A stretch of DNA of 64,000 bases from positions 22,269 to 86,268 of IMG/VR virus record IMGVR_UViG_3300027861_000018; one strand, written 5' to 3'. Position 1 is the first letter of the stretch; each line of letters begins with the position of its first letter. The notes beneath the pieces are model-generated. The model searched no databases. It had not been told where the DNA came from and saw only the letters and a list, made by a program, of their open reading frames with translations. Shown here piece after piece: positions 8,585 to 16,878 of the stretch. Source of the DNA: a virus. A program made the translations under genes and the position numbers.

Positions 8585-9260
8585 AGCCGCGCTCCCTGAG
8601 CAGTGCTCTGGCAGCCCTGCGAATGCGCCCTGCTTCGCACTCCACCTGCCCGTATGTCATGTCCAAGTACATGGCGATGTGCCGCTTGGTGACCTTGAAC
8701 ACACCTGAATTGCCTGTCAGGTTACGCACCATGGCGTGAAGCTCCCAGTCAGGATTGACCATTGCCTTGAGAATCTTGCGTTGGCCTTTGTTGAGACGAG
8801 CCATCAACAAGATGACTATGGTGCGCGCCTCCGTATTGCCCTCCCCATAGTCAGCCACCTGCTCTGGGGTCAAGCCGCTGATCCCCTGTGCCGGCAAGCT
8901 GTCGACGTATCTGCTGCTGCCATCCTCTGACACCAGGCGGTCCAGCGAGCAGGGGCGGCGAGGCACCTTGTTCCACTCGCCTGTCCCCACGTCCTGCTCC
9001 CACACCCTCGGCATGCGCATCAGAGCATATGCCTTGTTGGCGATGTTCCGATACTCATTGTCCAAGAAATACCCCACATAATTGGGGAGCTTCACGCCCT
9101 TGCTTGGGTCGTATGTCTGAACTGCGCGATGGGCGTGCCAACGCCCTTCTTGGAGCAGGTCGGCATACTCGCCCACGCCCTTGCGCACCAGGACACGGAC
9201 CTTGAAATGGATGAGGCCGATGAATTGCGGCTCGACATCCTCATATCTCAGATTGTTCAT
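8574..9260 (-). CDS. RNA polymerase sigma-factor-like protein
   Basis: 228 residues. Residues about 32-75 (GEYADLLQEGRWHAHRAVQT, DPSKG, NYVGYFLDNEYRN) match sigma-70 region 2, where an acidic DLxQEG segment is followed by aromatic residues that bind and melt the -10 element. The C-terminal part contains a plausible region-4 helix-turn-helix (DMTYGQVECEAGRIRRAAR). The start has a strong CTGGAGTAC ribosome site of the type seen at several genes here. It could direct host RNA polymerase to middle or late phage promoters. Confidence 0.7.
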   Translation of the reverse strand: MNNLRYEDVEPQFIGLIHFKVRVLVRKGVGEYADLLQEGRWHAHRAVQTYDPSKGVKLPNYVGYFLDNEYRNIANKAYALMRMPRVWEQDVGTGEWNKVPRRPCSLDRLVSEDGSSRYVDSLPAQGISGLTPEQVADYGEGNTEARTIVILLMARLNKGQRKILKAMVNPDWELHAMVRNLTGNSGVFKVTKRHIAMYLDMTYGQVECEAGRIRRAARALLRERGYEV

Positions 9261-9275
9261 TTTGTACTCCAGGGG

Positions 9276-11291
9276 TTATGCGTGTCGGTGGAGGTTGAAC
9301 CAGTGGGGCGCGACCTCTAATATCATGTCAGCCAATTGGCCTAAGTTGTTGCAGGTGCGGTGATTGGGGTAGTAGTGGCGCACGGAATCATCCATGATTC
9401 CGAACCCCCAAACCTCAATGCCAGCTGATATCGCTGCGGCAATGCACGCCTTGAGCTCGCGGCGCATTTTCGCCGAGTTGCCTGGCGCTGCGGGTTGGCC
9501 GTCAGACAAGACCATCAAGATGCGGCGCTTGGCTCTGCGGCACCGCAGCTCTTGGAGAGCCCACTTGACCGAGTCTGGGTCAGCATTCTCCCACAGCCTA
9601 ACCTCTGCTGCCACGCGGCTGCGAACCTGCGACCAGTTCTCATCCCAATCGCACCAGTTGTAGTGCTCAATGGGCGACAGACGACCGTAATGATGCGTGT
9701 GCGTGTAACTTCCGGTGATGGAGTTGCCTGCCGTGAAACCTGTGGCACTAAGCTGAATGCTGTTAGGCGTTGTCCTGTTGATGGAATCCAGCAAGTCACC
9801 CAGAAGCAGGATGCCCTGCTGCATCAGGGCGAATTTGGAACCTGCCATGGAGCCAGAGCAGTCGCCCAACAGCTTGATAGCCACATCATGCGTCTCGCCC
9901 GGCACCAGGCGTGTCCTGATGTTATCGACTGGGCGCCCTGCTTCGCGGATGTTTGCGCGCCACATGGCGCGGCGGTCAAGTCGCCCGTGGCGCTGAGCAT
10001 ATACCTTTGTGGACTGAGACCGCGTAGCCAGCAAGGTGCGCATCCTAGCAGACAGCGTGGCCGACTCCTTGCTAACCCCCTTCGCGATGCGCTCTGCCGC
10101 AGATAGGGTGGCCGCTGTGACGGCTGGCGTCGCAATCATATCCTTCTTGGCTGCGCCGGGGTGCACCGTGTAGTCGGTCATCCCATCCGCCTTGGCCGTG
10201 TTGGTGGGCGCAGCGCCAGCTTGCCTGATTATGGCTTCATCAATCGCTTCATGAATAGGCGACTCAGTGTCAGTGAGCGTGAGAGACCCGGCCTTGAGCG
10301 CCCTAAGTGCCTTCAAGACCTCCTCTGCTGACACTGGCGCCATGTCTGGGCTCTCGGCGCTCTTGTCGCGCTTGGCGCCTCCACCCCCTTCATCCCCTTC
10401 ATCCCCTTCACCCTCTTCACCCTCTTCACCCTCTTCAGCAGGGGCCTCGCTGTCACCGCCTGGCGACATCATACCTTTCAACTCTTCATCAGGGATGGAA
10501 GTGCCGGCGCTGTAAAGCGCGTCAGCATAGCACAGCGCCAGATTCCAAGCATCCCAAACGCTCCCAAGGGTCTCTGGACTGAGCAAGGCATGGAAGCCGT
10601 CAAGAGCCTTCAACACGGTCAGGGACTCTTGGCACAAGAAGCTGTAATCATAACCCCAGGCGTGGAAGATGATCCCGCACCCAACCTGATACGTTGGGTC
10701 AACTGATCTGGGATTAGCTGCCAGCTTCTTGCCCCAACTCCGATGGGCGTGATCACGCCCGGCCTTGAGGTGCTGCGCCACGCCTCGATAACGCTCACCA
10801 GCCCGCCGCTCAATTCGCACATCCTCCACCACATTGAACATCATAGCAACAAGATTGGCGCCAAGTAGTCCGGCGACGACATTCAGAAGGCCGACAGGGG
10901 TGGTGCGATAGGTGCATCGGGTCCCTGGCGGCAGGGCGAGTAATTTGATGTGGTCTGTGACTATGAGGCACGTCCTCTCCCAGATGGCGGCATTGATGGC
11001 AACTGACGCCCTGTCGGCCGCGGCGTGCTCTGCCTCCACCTGCACTTTGACGTGCTCTGATTCATGATTGACCTTGGCCCACACCAAGTCCATATCTTCA
11101 TCAGCCAGCTCTGCGACGTTTGTCGGCAGAGTGACCGTCCCTAGCATGTCAGTCTTGCACTGACCTGACTGGAAGATGACTCGCAGGTCGTGGCGGTCAC
11201 TGAACGTTTGGGCGATACGCTCAAGGCGCCCCCCTATGAGGGGCAATCGCGTCTCAATGGACTTGGCATTCTTGATAGCAGCTTTTGCCAC
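9276..11291 (-). CDS. CobT-like von Willebrand A domain protein
   Basis: 671 residues from a GTG with AGGAG 6 bases upstream. The C-terminal third is a VWA domain whose MIDAS motif is DCSGSM, followed by later MIDAS elements including VLSDGQPA. The N-terminal part is helical with an HESEH segment near residue 76. A middle region of Glu/Gly repeats (about residues 285-315) is a flexible linker, as in CobT. It follows the gene for a MoxR/CobS-like AAA+ ATPase, the usual partner of such proteins. In cellular systems these pairs insert metal (CobS-CobT) or remodel proteins (MoxR/RavA-ViaA). The phage role is unknown; a chaperone-type role is inferred. Confidence 0.8.
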   Translation of the reverse strand: MAKAAIKNAKSIETRLPLIGGRLERIAQTFSDRHDLRVIFQSGQCKTDMLGTVTLPTNVAELADEDMDLVWAKVNHESEHVKVQVEAEHAAADRASVAINAAIWERTCLIVTDHIKLLALPPGTRCTYRTTPVGLLNVVAGLLGANLVAMMFNVVEDVRIERRAGERYRGVAQHLKAGRDHAHRSWGKKLAANPRSVDPTYQVGCGIIFHAWGYDYSFLCQESLTVLKALDGFHALLSPETLGSVWDAWNLALCYADALYSAGTSIPDEELKGMMSPGGDSEAPAEEGEEGEEGEGDEGDEGGGGAKRDKSAESPDMAPVSAEEVLKALRALKAGSLTLTDTESPIHEAIDEAIIRQAGAAPTNTAKADGMTDYTVHPGAAKKDMIATPAVTAATLSAAERIAKGVSKESATLSARMRTLLATRSQSTKVYAQRHGRLDRRAMWRANIREAGRPVDNIRTRLVPGETHDVAIKLLGDCSGSMAGSKFALMQQGILLLGDLLDSINRTTPNSIQLSATGFTAGNSITGSYTHTHHYGRLSPIEHYNWCDWDENWSQVRSRVAAEVRLWENADPDSVKWALQELRCRRAKRRILMVLSDGQPAAPGNSAKMRRELKACIAAAISAGIEVWGFGIMDDSVRHYYPNHRTCNNLGQLADMILEVAPHWFNLHRHA

Positions 11292-11328
11292 GGCGCACTC
11301 CTGGTTGCGGGCATAGGGGGCGACCCGC

Positions 11329-11345
11329 TCAGCTACCTTAGCTGA
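11329..11345 (-). promoter_or_regulatory. Short inverted repeat upstream of the VWA gene
   Basis: TCAGCTA, a 3-base loop and TAGCTGA form a perfect 7-bp hairpin in the 126-base gap between the AAA+ and VWA genes, about 40 bases upstream of the VWA start. No T-run follows, so it is not a good terminator. It could be an operator, an RNA-processing site or attenuation of VWA expression. Confidence 0.3.
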
Positions 11346-11417
11346 AGCGCCGCCACAAGGCTAATTAATTTTATGGCATTCGCCGATAACGCTGGCTGAT
11401 GCCAAGCGCGACCAAGC

Positions 11418-12776
11418 TCAACGGCCGACCACCTGACGGATGATGTCACCCACCGTCTTGTGATCTGGGTCTGCCGGATCAATGCCATTGGTGACACTAA
11501 GCCGAGCTGCCAGATGAATGTTCTTTGTGGCGTGCGCGAGACGCGCCCACACCAGCGACTTCCGCGGGCTGATTGAAGCTCGACAACGCGCCTTGGCCTT
11601 GGCTTCATTGACCTTGATCGCTGTCTGAACAATCATCTTGGCGTCGGAAAGTGCGATGGATGTCTTTCCAACCAGCATCTTGACCCACACCTTGTCAGCT
11701 GGGTACGCGTGGCGCATCTTGATGCCCCATCGATCCAGCGCTGCTGCATTGAGGACGAATGTGCCAGCATAGTCGCCAGTCATATCACCTTGCCCAGACG
11801 TGTTGGCGCTTGCCATGATGCGGAAAGCAGGGTGTGCGTCGACCACTTCGCCGCTAGCGAGGAGCAATTGACAGTGAGGTTTGCCGTCAGCAATGGCCTT
11901 CAATGGGTCGTGGTGGCGCTCAGTCAACCTCTGCAAGACCGTGTGCACCTGGGGCGGCGCAGCGTCAATCTCATCAATCAGAAGCAGATGGCCGCGGCGC
12001 ATGGCGGTTACCACAGGGCCATCTTCCCATGCTGTGACGACACTCCCCTCATCGGTCTCGACCATGACCACGTCACCAACAAGATCAGATGGGCGCATAT
12101 CCCCATAGAAATTGACCCTGGTCACGGGTTGATTCGACAGGGCGCTGATGATGTTGACCAGCGAAGTCTTGCCGCTTCCGGTGGGCCCAATGATGAGCAC
12201 ATTTTCAACCATGGCGATGCCCAGGGCAATCTGCGCCAGAGCTGCCTCGACGCTCCCGCTGATCTCATATCGGTCGTCGTAAGGTGCGACCATGGATGCA
12301 TCCGCAGCACCCCACCCATCCCAGATACCAAGGCGTGCCTTGGCCGAACCGCACGGAAGCTCCATCCATTTCGTGACTCGCGGACCAATGTGCCCGAGCG
12401 GCGCCGGCGCTGCCGCAAGCGAACTGCTCAGCGAAACCCCCTCTTCAGATGCGGGTGCGGGCGCTGGGGTGGGTGCTGGCTCTGGTGCAGGAGGACGGGC
12501 AGCACCCTTGGCTCCGGCTCTGATGCGGGCCGCATTGTACGCGCTCTGCGTCGGCGCTCCCGGATACTTGAGCCGATATGCCTCCACGCGGTCAAGTCCA
12601 GGTTTCAACATCTCTGGATGAGCCTTTCCCAGATGGACGGGCAGAGCGTGAAGCCTGCGCCCGCACTCGCAGCAAATGATTTTGTCGGCGCGACTTGTCT
12701 CATCACGTCCCATGGTGGTCGCCATGATCACCCTGTCTCGCAGCGACAGGTCTGCGATATCGATACGCTTGCTCAT
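11418..12776 (-). CDS. MoxR/CobS-like AAA+ ATPase with N-terminal Ros/MucR-like zinc finger
   Basis: 452 residues from an ATG at 12776 with GGAG about 8 bases upstream; upstream in-frame sequence includes a repetitive leader and is probably untranslated. Residues about 30-75 read CCECGRRLHALPVHLGKAH then YRLKYPG, resembling the C2H2 Ros/MucR finger. An Ala/Pro linker follows. The ATPase has Walker A GPTGSGKT, Walker B LLLIDEIDAA and an N-containing sensor 1 (RIMASANTS), typical of the CobS/MoxR clade. The partner is the CobT-like VWA protein encoded next. The zinc-finger fusion suggests a nucleic-acid or protein-docking role. Confidence 0.8.
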   Translation of the reverse strand: MSKRIDIADLSLRDRVIMATTMGRDETSRADKIICCECGRRLHALPVHLGKAHPEMLKPGLDRVEAYRLKYPGAPTQSAYNAARIRAGAKGAARPPAPEPAPTPAPAPASEEGVSLSSSLAAAPAPLGHIGPRVTKWMELPCGSAKARLGIWDGWGAADASMVAPYDDRYEISGSVEAALAQIALGIAMVENVLIIGPTGSGKTSLVNIISALSNQPVTRVNFYGDMRPSDLVGDVVMVETDEGSVVTAWEDGPVVTAMRRGHLLLIDEIDAAPPQVHTVLQRLTERHHDPLKAIADGKPHCQLLLASGEVVDAHPAFRIMASANTSGQGDMTGDYAGTFVLNAAALDRWGIKMRHAYPADKVWVKMLVGKTSIALSDAKMIVQTAIKVNEAKAKARCRASISPRKSLVWARLAHATKNIHLAARLSVTNGIDPADPDHKTVGDIIRQVVGR

Positions 12777-12801
12777 CCGTGTACTCCAGTGTGCCGTGGC
12801 G

Positions 12802-12828
12802 CCGGGGTTGCCGGGGTTGCCGGGGTTG
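12802..12828. repeat. Tandem 9-bp repeat, three units
   Basis: Three perfect copies of CCGGGGTTG lie in the 130-base gap between the primase stop and the AAA+ start, within the presumed 5' leader of the ATPase message. Function unknown; slippage or protein binding are both possible. Confidence 0.6.
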
Positions 12829-12855
12829 CGCGTTGACTGACGGAACCTTAACTGA

Positions 12856-12869
12856 GCAAGGCACCTTGC
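12856..12869 (-). promoter_or_regulatory. GC-rich inverted repeat between primase and AAA+ genes
   Basis: GCAAGG, CA, CCTTGC is a perfect 6-bp inverted repeat about 40 bases downstream of the primase stop. A run of T/A lies on the upstream side for minus-strand transcripts, so it lacks the trailing U-run of a terminator. It may be an operator or a weak RNA structure. Confidence 0.3.
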
Positions 12870-12906
12870 GGCTACAACTTTTTTTGCCTTAAAGCAATAT
12901 CTGTGC

Positions 12907-13914
12907 TCAATCCCAAGGATTGTGAAAGAGCTTTGCTGCGGCAGCAAGTCCATCAAGCGGAGTGGCAACGAGCGCGGCCTCAATAATGTGACGGCGGGCA
13001 GCCTTTTTGTTGGCCACAGTATCGGGGTCAATGCCGCGAGGCAACTTGACCACCTTCATTGAGCGGAATCGATGAGCAATGTGAGAGCATTTGACCACCA
13101 CGTCTTGGTATGCCTCGCCATCAGGCACCACAATTAGCTCTGGCGGGTCCAGCTCAGCCAATAATTCCACTTGTGGGTCCCGCAAGTGGCTGCCGAAATA
13201 AGGGCACGACTGGAAGCCCCAGCCATCCCATCGTATGGCGTCAAAAATGCCCTCCATCACGTATACGGGGGCACCTGGGTCCAATCTGTCAAAGCCGCCC
13301 AAGAAATTGGCTTGGAGGGTCCCTGGGTTGAGATACTTGAATTTGGACCTGCCGGACATGTCCCGAGCAACAAAGCTCGTCATGCCGCCGCACACAACAG
13401 GAATGACCACGCGCTCGCGATACTTGCCACTCATGCAGTAGCCCATCCCCCAACGTCTAGCAGCTGATTGATTGATGCCCCTGTTCTTCAAGTATGGCGG
13501 GATGCGATAGGTGTTGCGACCCCTGTCCCAGCAAGGCCTGAAGCCCGGCGGCATCGGCACCGAGAGATCAACGGCAGCGGCGGCGCTAAGCGTCCCATCC
13601 TTCAAAGACTGGAACATCTGGGCCAGCTCTGACATTGGTCGAGCTTTGATGATGCCGCGAGCGAAGCGCCCAACGACCTCCACCGCTTGGGCGTATCCGC
13701 AACCCTCAATCTGCATCACCAGGGCGGCAATGTTGCCTCGTGCTTTGCAGTGCCCGGAATAGCAGTTGAACTTCAACTTGCGAATATTCACATACATCTT
13801 GTCGGACCGACCGCAGAAGAGGCAACTGCGCAAGACCAATTCATCCCCATCCCGGTGCTTTTGACGGCGCAGGACAGAGAGATTCCTGAGCAGATAGTCT
13901 TCTGCCGCACTCAC
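12907..13914 (-). CDS. DnaG-like phage primase
   Basis: 335 residues. The N-terminal zinc ribbon uses C31, C34, C51 and a SGHC at 53-56. The TOPRIM domain follows, with VYVMEGIFDAIRW (Glu221-Gly222) and VVPDGEAYQD (Asp265), the metal-binding acidic residues. It is shorter than bacterial DnaG and lacks an obvious helicase-binding C-terminal domain. It would make RNA primers at the phage fork with the DnaB-like helicase and DnaE. The GTG start overlaps the stop of a 29-residue open frame (GTGA). Confidence 0.85.
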   Translation of the reverse strand: MSAAEDYLLRNLSVLRRQKHRDGDELVLRSCLFCGRSDKMYVNIRKLKFNCYSGHCKARGNIAALVMQIEGCGYAQAVEVVGRFARGIIKARPMSELAQMFQSLKDGTLSAAAAVDLSVPMPPGFRPCWDRGRNTYRIPPYLKNRGINQSAARRWGMGYCMSGKYRERVVIPVVCGGMTSFVARDMSGRSKFKYLNPGTLQANFLGGFDRLDPGAPVYVMEGIFDAIRWDGWGFQSCPYFGSHLRDPQVELLAELDPPELIVVPDGEAYQDVVVKCSHIAHRFRSMKVVKLPRGIDPDTVANKKAARRHIIEAALVATPLDGLAAAAKLFHNPWD

Positions 13915-14000
13915 GGATCACACAGCACGCTTGAGGAATGACCTGCTTGGGCGTGGCCGCGCGTTGCAAGGGAGACAAGCAAAAAAATTGCGGTCATCAT
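13911..14000 (-). CDS. Putative 29-residue peptide with hydrophobic N-terminus
   Basis: Short frame MMTAIFLLVSLATRGHAQAG plus 9 residues, looking like a signal peptide or membrane peptide. It has AGAGG 6 bases upstream of its ATG, and its TGA overlaps the primase GTG start, an arrangement typical of coupled genes. It may be a real micro-protein or simply a leader that couples primase translation. Confidence 0.4.
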   Translation of the reverse strand: MMTAIFLLVSLATRGHAQAGHSSSVLCDP

Positions 14001-14051
14001 CGCGCACCTCTGGAATTGGGCACAAGCGCCCTTGGTGATTATATCCCCATC

Positions 14052-15365
14052 TCATTCATCCTCATCCTCTTCATCGTCTTCTGGGACGTGTTCAAAATGC
14101 GACCGGCTAAGATCCACCTTCATGGGAATGAGAATCTTGCCGCGGCCGCCGCGGTTCTTGGCCAAAAACCACCGCATCCGGTCTTCACCAGCCTCTCTCC
14201 TGGTCTGGTTCAGCGTCACCACCCGGCTGGCAATCCGAGCCTTGTCATATGCCTCACTGAGATGCTCTGCTGCTGCGATACGATTCAGCGCCTCCTTGGA
14301 CAACTGAACAGTGACGGCAATGGGGATGCCCCTCTCATCTGCGATGGACTTCAACTCCCAGAATGCGTTGGCAGCGTCCAATCGCTTCTCCTTGTTGGTT
14401 TGCGTCGGCGTGAGGTGATCTCCGCAGTCAACCCATAACATCTGACAAGGACGCCCTTCCATCGCAACGTCATCCAGAGCTTGCTCCAGCGTGACGATGC
14501 TGGCGTGGCGAGGCGACATGTGGACCACCTTGAGCTTGCGCGCCAAGCGCTTTTTCATGCGCGCCATCTTATCAACCAGTCGATTCAACTCGCCCTTGGT
14601 GAGATCATGCACGGCGACGCGATCACTTGCCGCACCCATGAACTTGGCATCCAACCGATCAAACATGATGTCCAATCCATTCTCTGTATCAACCAAGAGG
14701 GTGTTGTAGCCGCGTGCAGCGGCGTGGTAAGCTCCATTGATCGCTGTGTGACTCTTGCCAATACCCGTGAGGCCAGCAAAGATGCACATGTCGCCAGGGA
14801 TGAGGCCGCCGCCCGTTAAATCGTCTAGCCGATCATTGCCTGTGGTGACTCTGTAATAGCTCTCTGGGTCTTCACTGCGCTTCTTGCGCATGGCCATCCG
14901 AGCTTCCATCTCCTCAATCCAGTCACCCTCTTGATAGGTGCCAACTGGCCGGTGCCTTGCCGCGACGTGGAGCGCCTCTGTGGCGCCATCCACATCCCCC
15001 CTCTCCATTTTCTTGATGGCCCCTTCAATGCCTGTAGACAGGGCCGCATAGCTGGCGAACTTGCGCAGCTGCTCAAGGGAAGCATGAGCATGAACGACCT
15101 TCCTGTCCAGGAGTGCTCGCGCCTCTTTGAGGTGGTTCTTGGCCTTCTCAGGGTCGCTTGCGAACTCTGCCCTGATCTGAGTCGCTATTAGTTTGGCTGT
15201 GCATTTTTCGCCGGCGGGCAGTTGCACAGTTTGGCGCCAGCACCACTCCAACTCTGTTCCTGTGAAATGCTCTGGCTGAACAATGCGCGCCGCCTGGACT
15301 CTATATGCAGAGTCAGCCATGGCCTTGGCAACAATGTCCTTCTGAAAGCCTACATCAAAAGCCAT
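14052..15365 (-). CDS. DnaB-like replicative helicase
   Basis: 437 residues of RecA-fold helicase. Walker A is GLTGIGKS at 198-205 and Walker B is MLWVDCGD near 310. LNQTRREAGEDRMRWFLAKNRGG near the C-terminus fits the arginine-finger and DNA-binding end of DnaB proteins. An N-terminal helical domain precedes a linker around 145-170. The tail is highly acidic. The ATG directly follows the TAG of the loader gene (TAGATG), so loader and helicase are coupled. It unwinds DNA at the fork with the primase encoded downstream. Confidence 0.85.
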   Translation of the reverse strand: MAFDVGFQKDIVAKAMADSAYRVQAARIVQPEHFTGTELEWCWRQTVQLPAGEKCTAKLIATQIRAEFASDPEKAKNHLKEARALLDRKVVHAHASLEQLRKFASYAALSTGIEGAIKKMERGDVDGATEALHVAARHRPVGTYQEGDWIEEMEARMAMRKKRSEDPESYYRVTTGNDRLDDLTGGGLIPGDMCIFAGLTGIGKSHTAINGAYHAAARGYNTLLVDTENGLDIMFDRLDAKFMGAASDRVAVHDLTKGELNRLVDKMARMKKRLARKLKVVHMSPRHASIVTLEQALDDVAMEGRPCQMLWVDCGDHLTPTQTNKEKRLDAANAFWELKSIADERGIPIAVTVQLSKEALNRIAAAEHLSEAYDKARIASRVVTLNQTRREAGEDRMRWFLAKNRGGRGKILIPMKVDLSRSHFEHVPEDDEEDEDE

Positions 15366-16094
15366 CTATTTGCGTCCCTTGCGCCGCTTGCGATAATCGC
15401 CCGGCTCATAAATCAATAGCTTGTTGCGGTCTGACAAGATGGAATCGATGGATGCGCCATACACATCCTTGAAGCCCTTGAGGGACAGGTTGGACACAAC
15501 AATGGTCGGCTTCATCGCGCCTCGTCTCGCTCGGAGCAAGCTATCCACCTCTGCCAGCTTGCTCGCCTCTGCTGATCTGAACTCCTTCCCCATCTCATCC
15601 AACACAAGCCAATCGGCTTGTAGCAACTCGTCAAGCCATGCCTTCAGGTCAGGATTCCTCCAGGTGGCAGGTATTGTCGTGAGATAGTCGTGAGCCGTGA
15701 TGTAACCCACCCTGAAACCTTCGCGCAAAGCCGCTGCCAGTATGAGGCAACTCATGCCTGTCTTGCCCGCCCCATTCTCACCCAGAAGCGTGAAGCCCGC
15801 GCCCGTCTTCCGGTGCTCTTCTATGCGCTCAATGTATGAATTGACTAGCGATAGGTTGTCTTGATTGTGAACCCAATCAAAATCCTCCACTGCCCAAAAC
15901 TCTGGCGGGATGTTGCCGGCCACCAGCCCAACTTTGAAATCAGCGCGGCGGCGACATTCGCACGCCTCTTGCCTTGTTGTGAAATCATCAACGTCCACGT
16001 GGTTCCACCCGGTGCCCCGGCACTCTCTGCACCTGGTGATGATTCGCCTGTGAGAGCGATCAACAAGCGTCACGAAATCAGGCAGGTGAAGCAT
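15366..16094 (-). CDS. DnaC-like helicase loader ATPase
   Basis: 242 residues. An N-terminal CRECRGTGW and CECRR cysteine set (about 22-50) suggests a zinc-binding knot, as in several phage DnaC/DnaI proteins. The AAA+ domain has Walker A GENGAGKT and Walker B WLVLDEMGKE. The ATPase would load the DnaB-like helicase whose gene starts on the next base. Its own 5' end overlaps the preceding gene by 17 bases. Confidence 0.85.
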   Translation of the reverse strand: MLHLPDFVTLVDRSHRRIITRCRECRGTGWNHVDVDDFTTRQEACECRRRADFKVGLVAGNIPPEFWAVEDFDWVHNQDNLSLVNSYIERIEEHRKTGAGFTLLGENGAGKTGMSCLILAAALREGFRVGYITAHDYLTTIPATWRNPDLKAWLDELLQADWLVLDEMGKEFRSAEASKLAEVDSLLRARRGAMKPTIVVSNLSLKGFKDVYGASIDSILSDRNKLLIYEPGDYRKRRKGRK

Positions 16095-16878
16095 CTGCGT
16101 CCCCTACCAGGATGGTTACAGCCTCTTGCCAGCGAGCAGGCACGGGGGTGTCCGGGTCCATGACGAGGGCTTGGGCTAGGTCGTCCACATATCGACAGCG
16201 AGAAGCATCCATATCTGAAGTATCCATCCCGGCATCCTTCAATCGTCGCTTTATGGCCTTGGCTGGTCTGTATTCAGAACCAGCATGACTCTTGCGCTTC
16301 ACGGTCGACGCTACAGCAGGCCCTGCGGAGTCCCTGTTGAGCCAGTTGGATTGAGCATAAGGCCCTGCCAGATGCGACGGGCCAGGAACATGTACGGCTG
16401 CGATGGGGCTGTAGAGCGCCAAAGCATAGTCAGCATATTCCTTGAAGTCCACCTTGTGATGCTTGAGCCACGCATAGAGACTCTCCCATTTGCGCTCATC
16501 AGCTGGCGTGGGAGTCCACGGTCTGAATCCGTTATCGCCTCTCCACAGTTGGTACAGCTCAAACAATATTTGGCATTGAGCCGCCATCGTAGGCACCGGG
16601 CTTGAGCTCAATGTCCCCTTGGGAGATACATCAGGGGCTGCTGCCTTATAGACCATCCCGCCGTGCTTGAGCTCCACCGGAGCCACCAACTCCATCTCCA
16701 GCAGTATGTCCAGCCCTTCGCGCCAGTTAATGTCCGTTGGCCCAAATACCTTGTCAAAATGCGGTTGGCCGCCGCCGCCAGGCAAGGCGTGCCTGAGATA
16801 AGTCCATATGACCATGGCGTCACTTGATAAGTCGCTTGTCAAGATACCTTTGAGCTGGGCCTTGTCCTTCTGTCTCAC
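16078..16878 (-). CDS. Unknown protein, candidate replication initiator
   Basis: 266 residues from a GTG start that overlaps the helicase TGA (GTGA). Residues about 18-70 look like a winged helix (ILTSDLSSDAMVIWTYLRHA, INWREGLDILLEMELVAPV). The C-terminal half is basic (VKRKSHAGSEYRPAKAIKRR). It stands directly before a helicase loader and a helicase, the place occupied by replisome organisers such as lambda O in other phages. Function is inferred from position and the possible DNA-binding fold. Confidence 0.5.
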   Translation of the reverse strand: MRQKDKAQLKGILTSDLSSDAMVIWTYLRHALPGGGGQPHFDKVFGPTDINWREGLDILLEMELVAPVELKHGGMVYKAAAPDVSPKGTLSSSPVPTMAAQCQILFELYQLWRGDNGFRPWTPTPADERKWESLYAWLKHHKVDFKEYADYALALYSPIAAVHVPGPSHLAGPYAQSNWLNRDSAGPAVASTVKRKSHAGSEYRPAKAIKRRLKDAGMDTSDMDASRCRYVDDLAQALVMDPDTPVPARWQEAVTILVGDADASPA

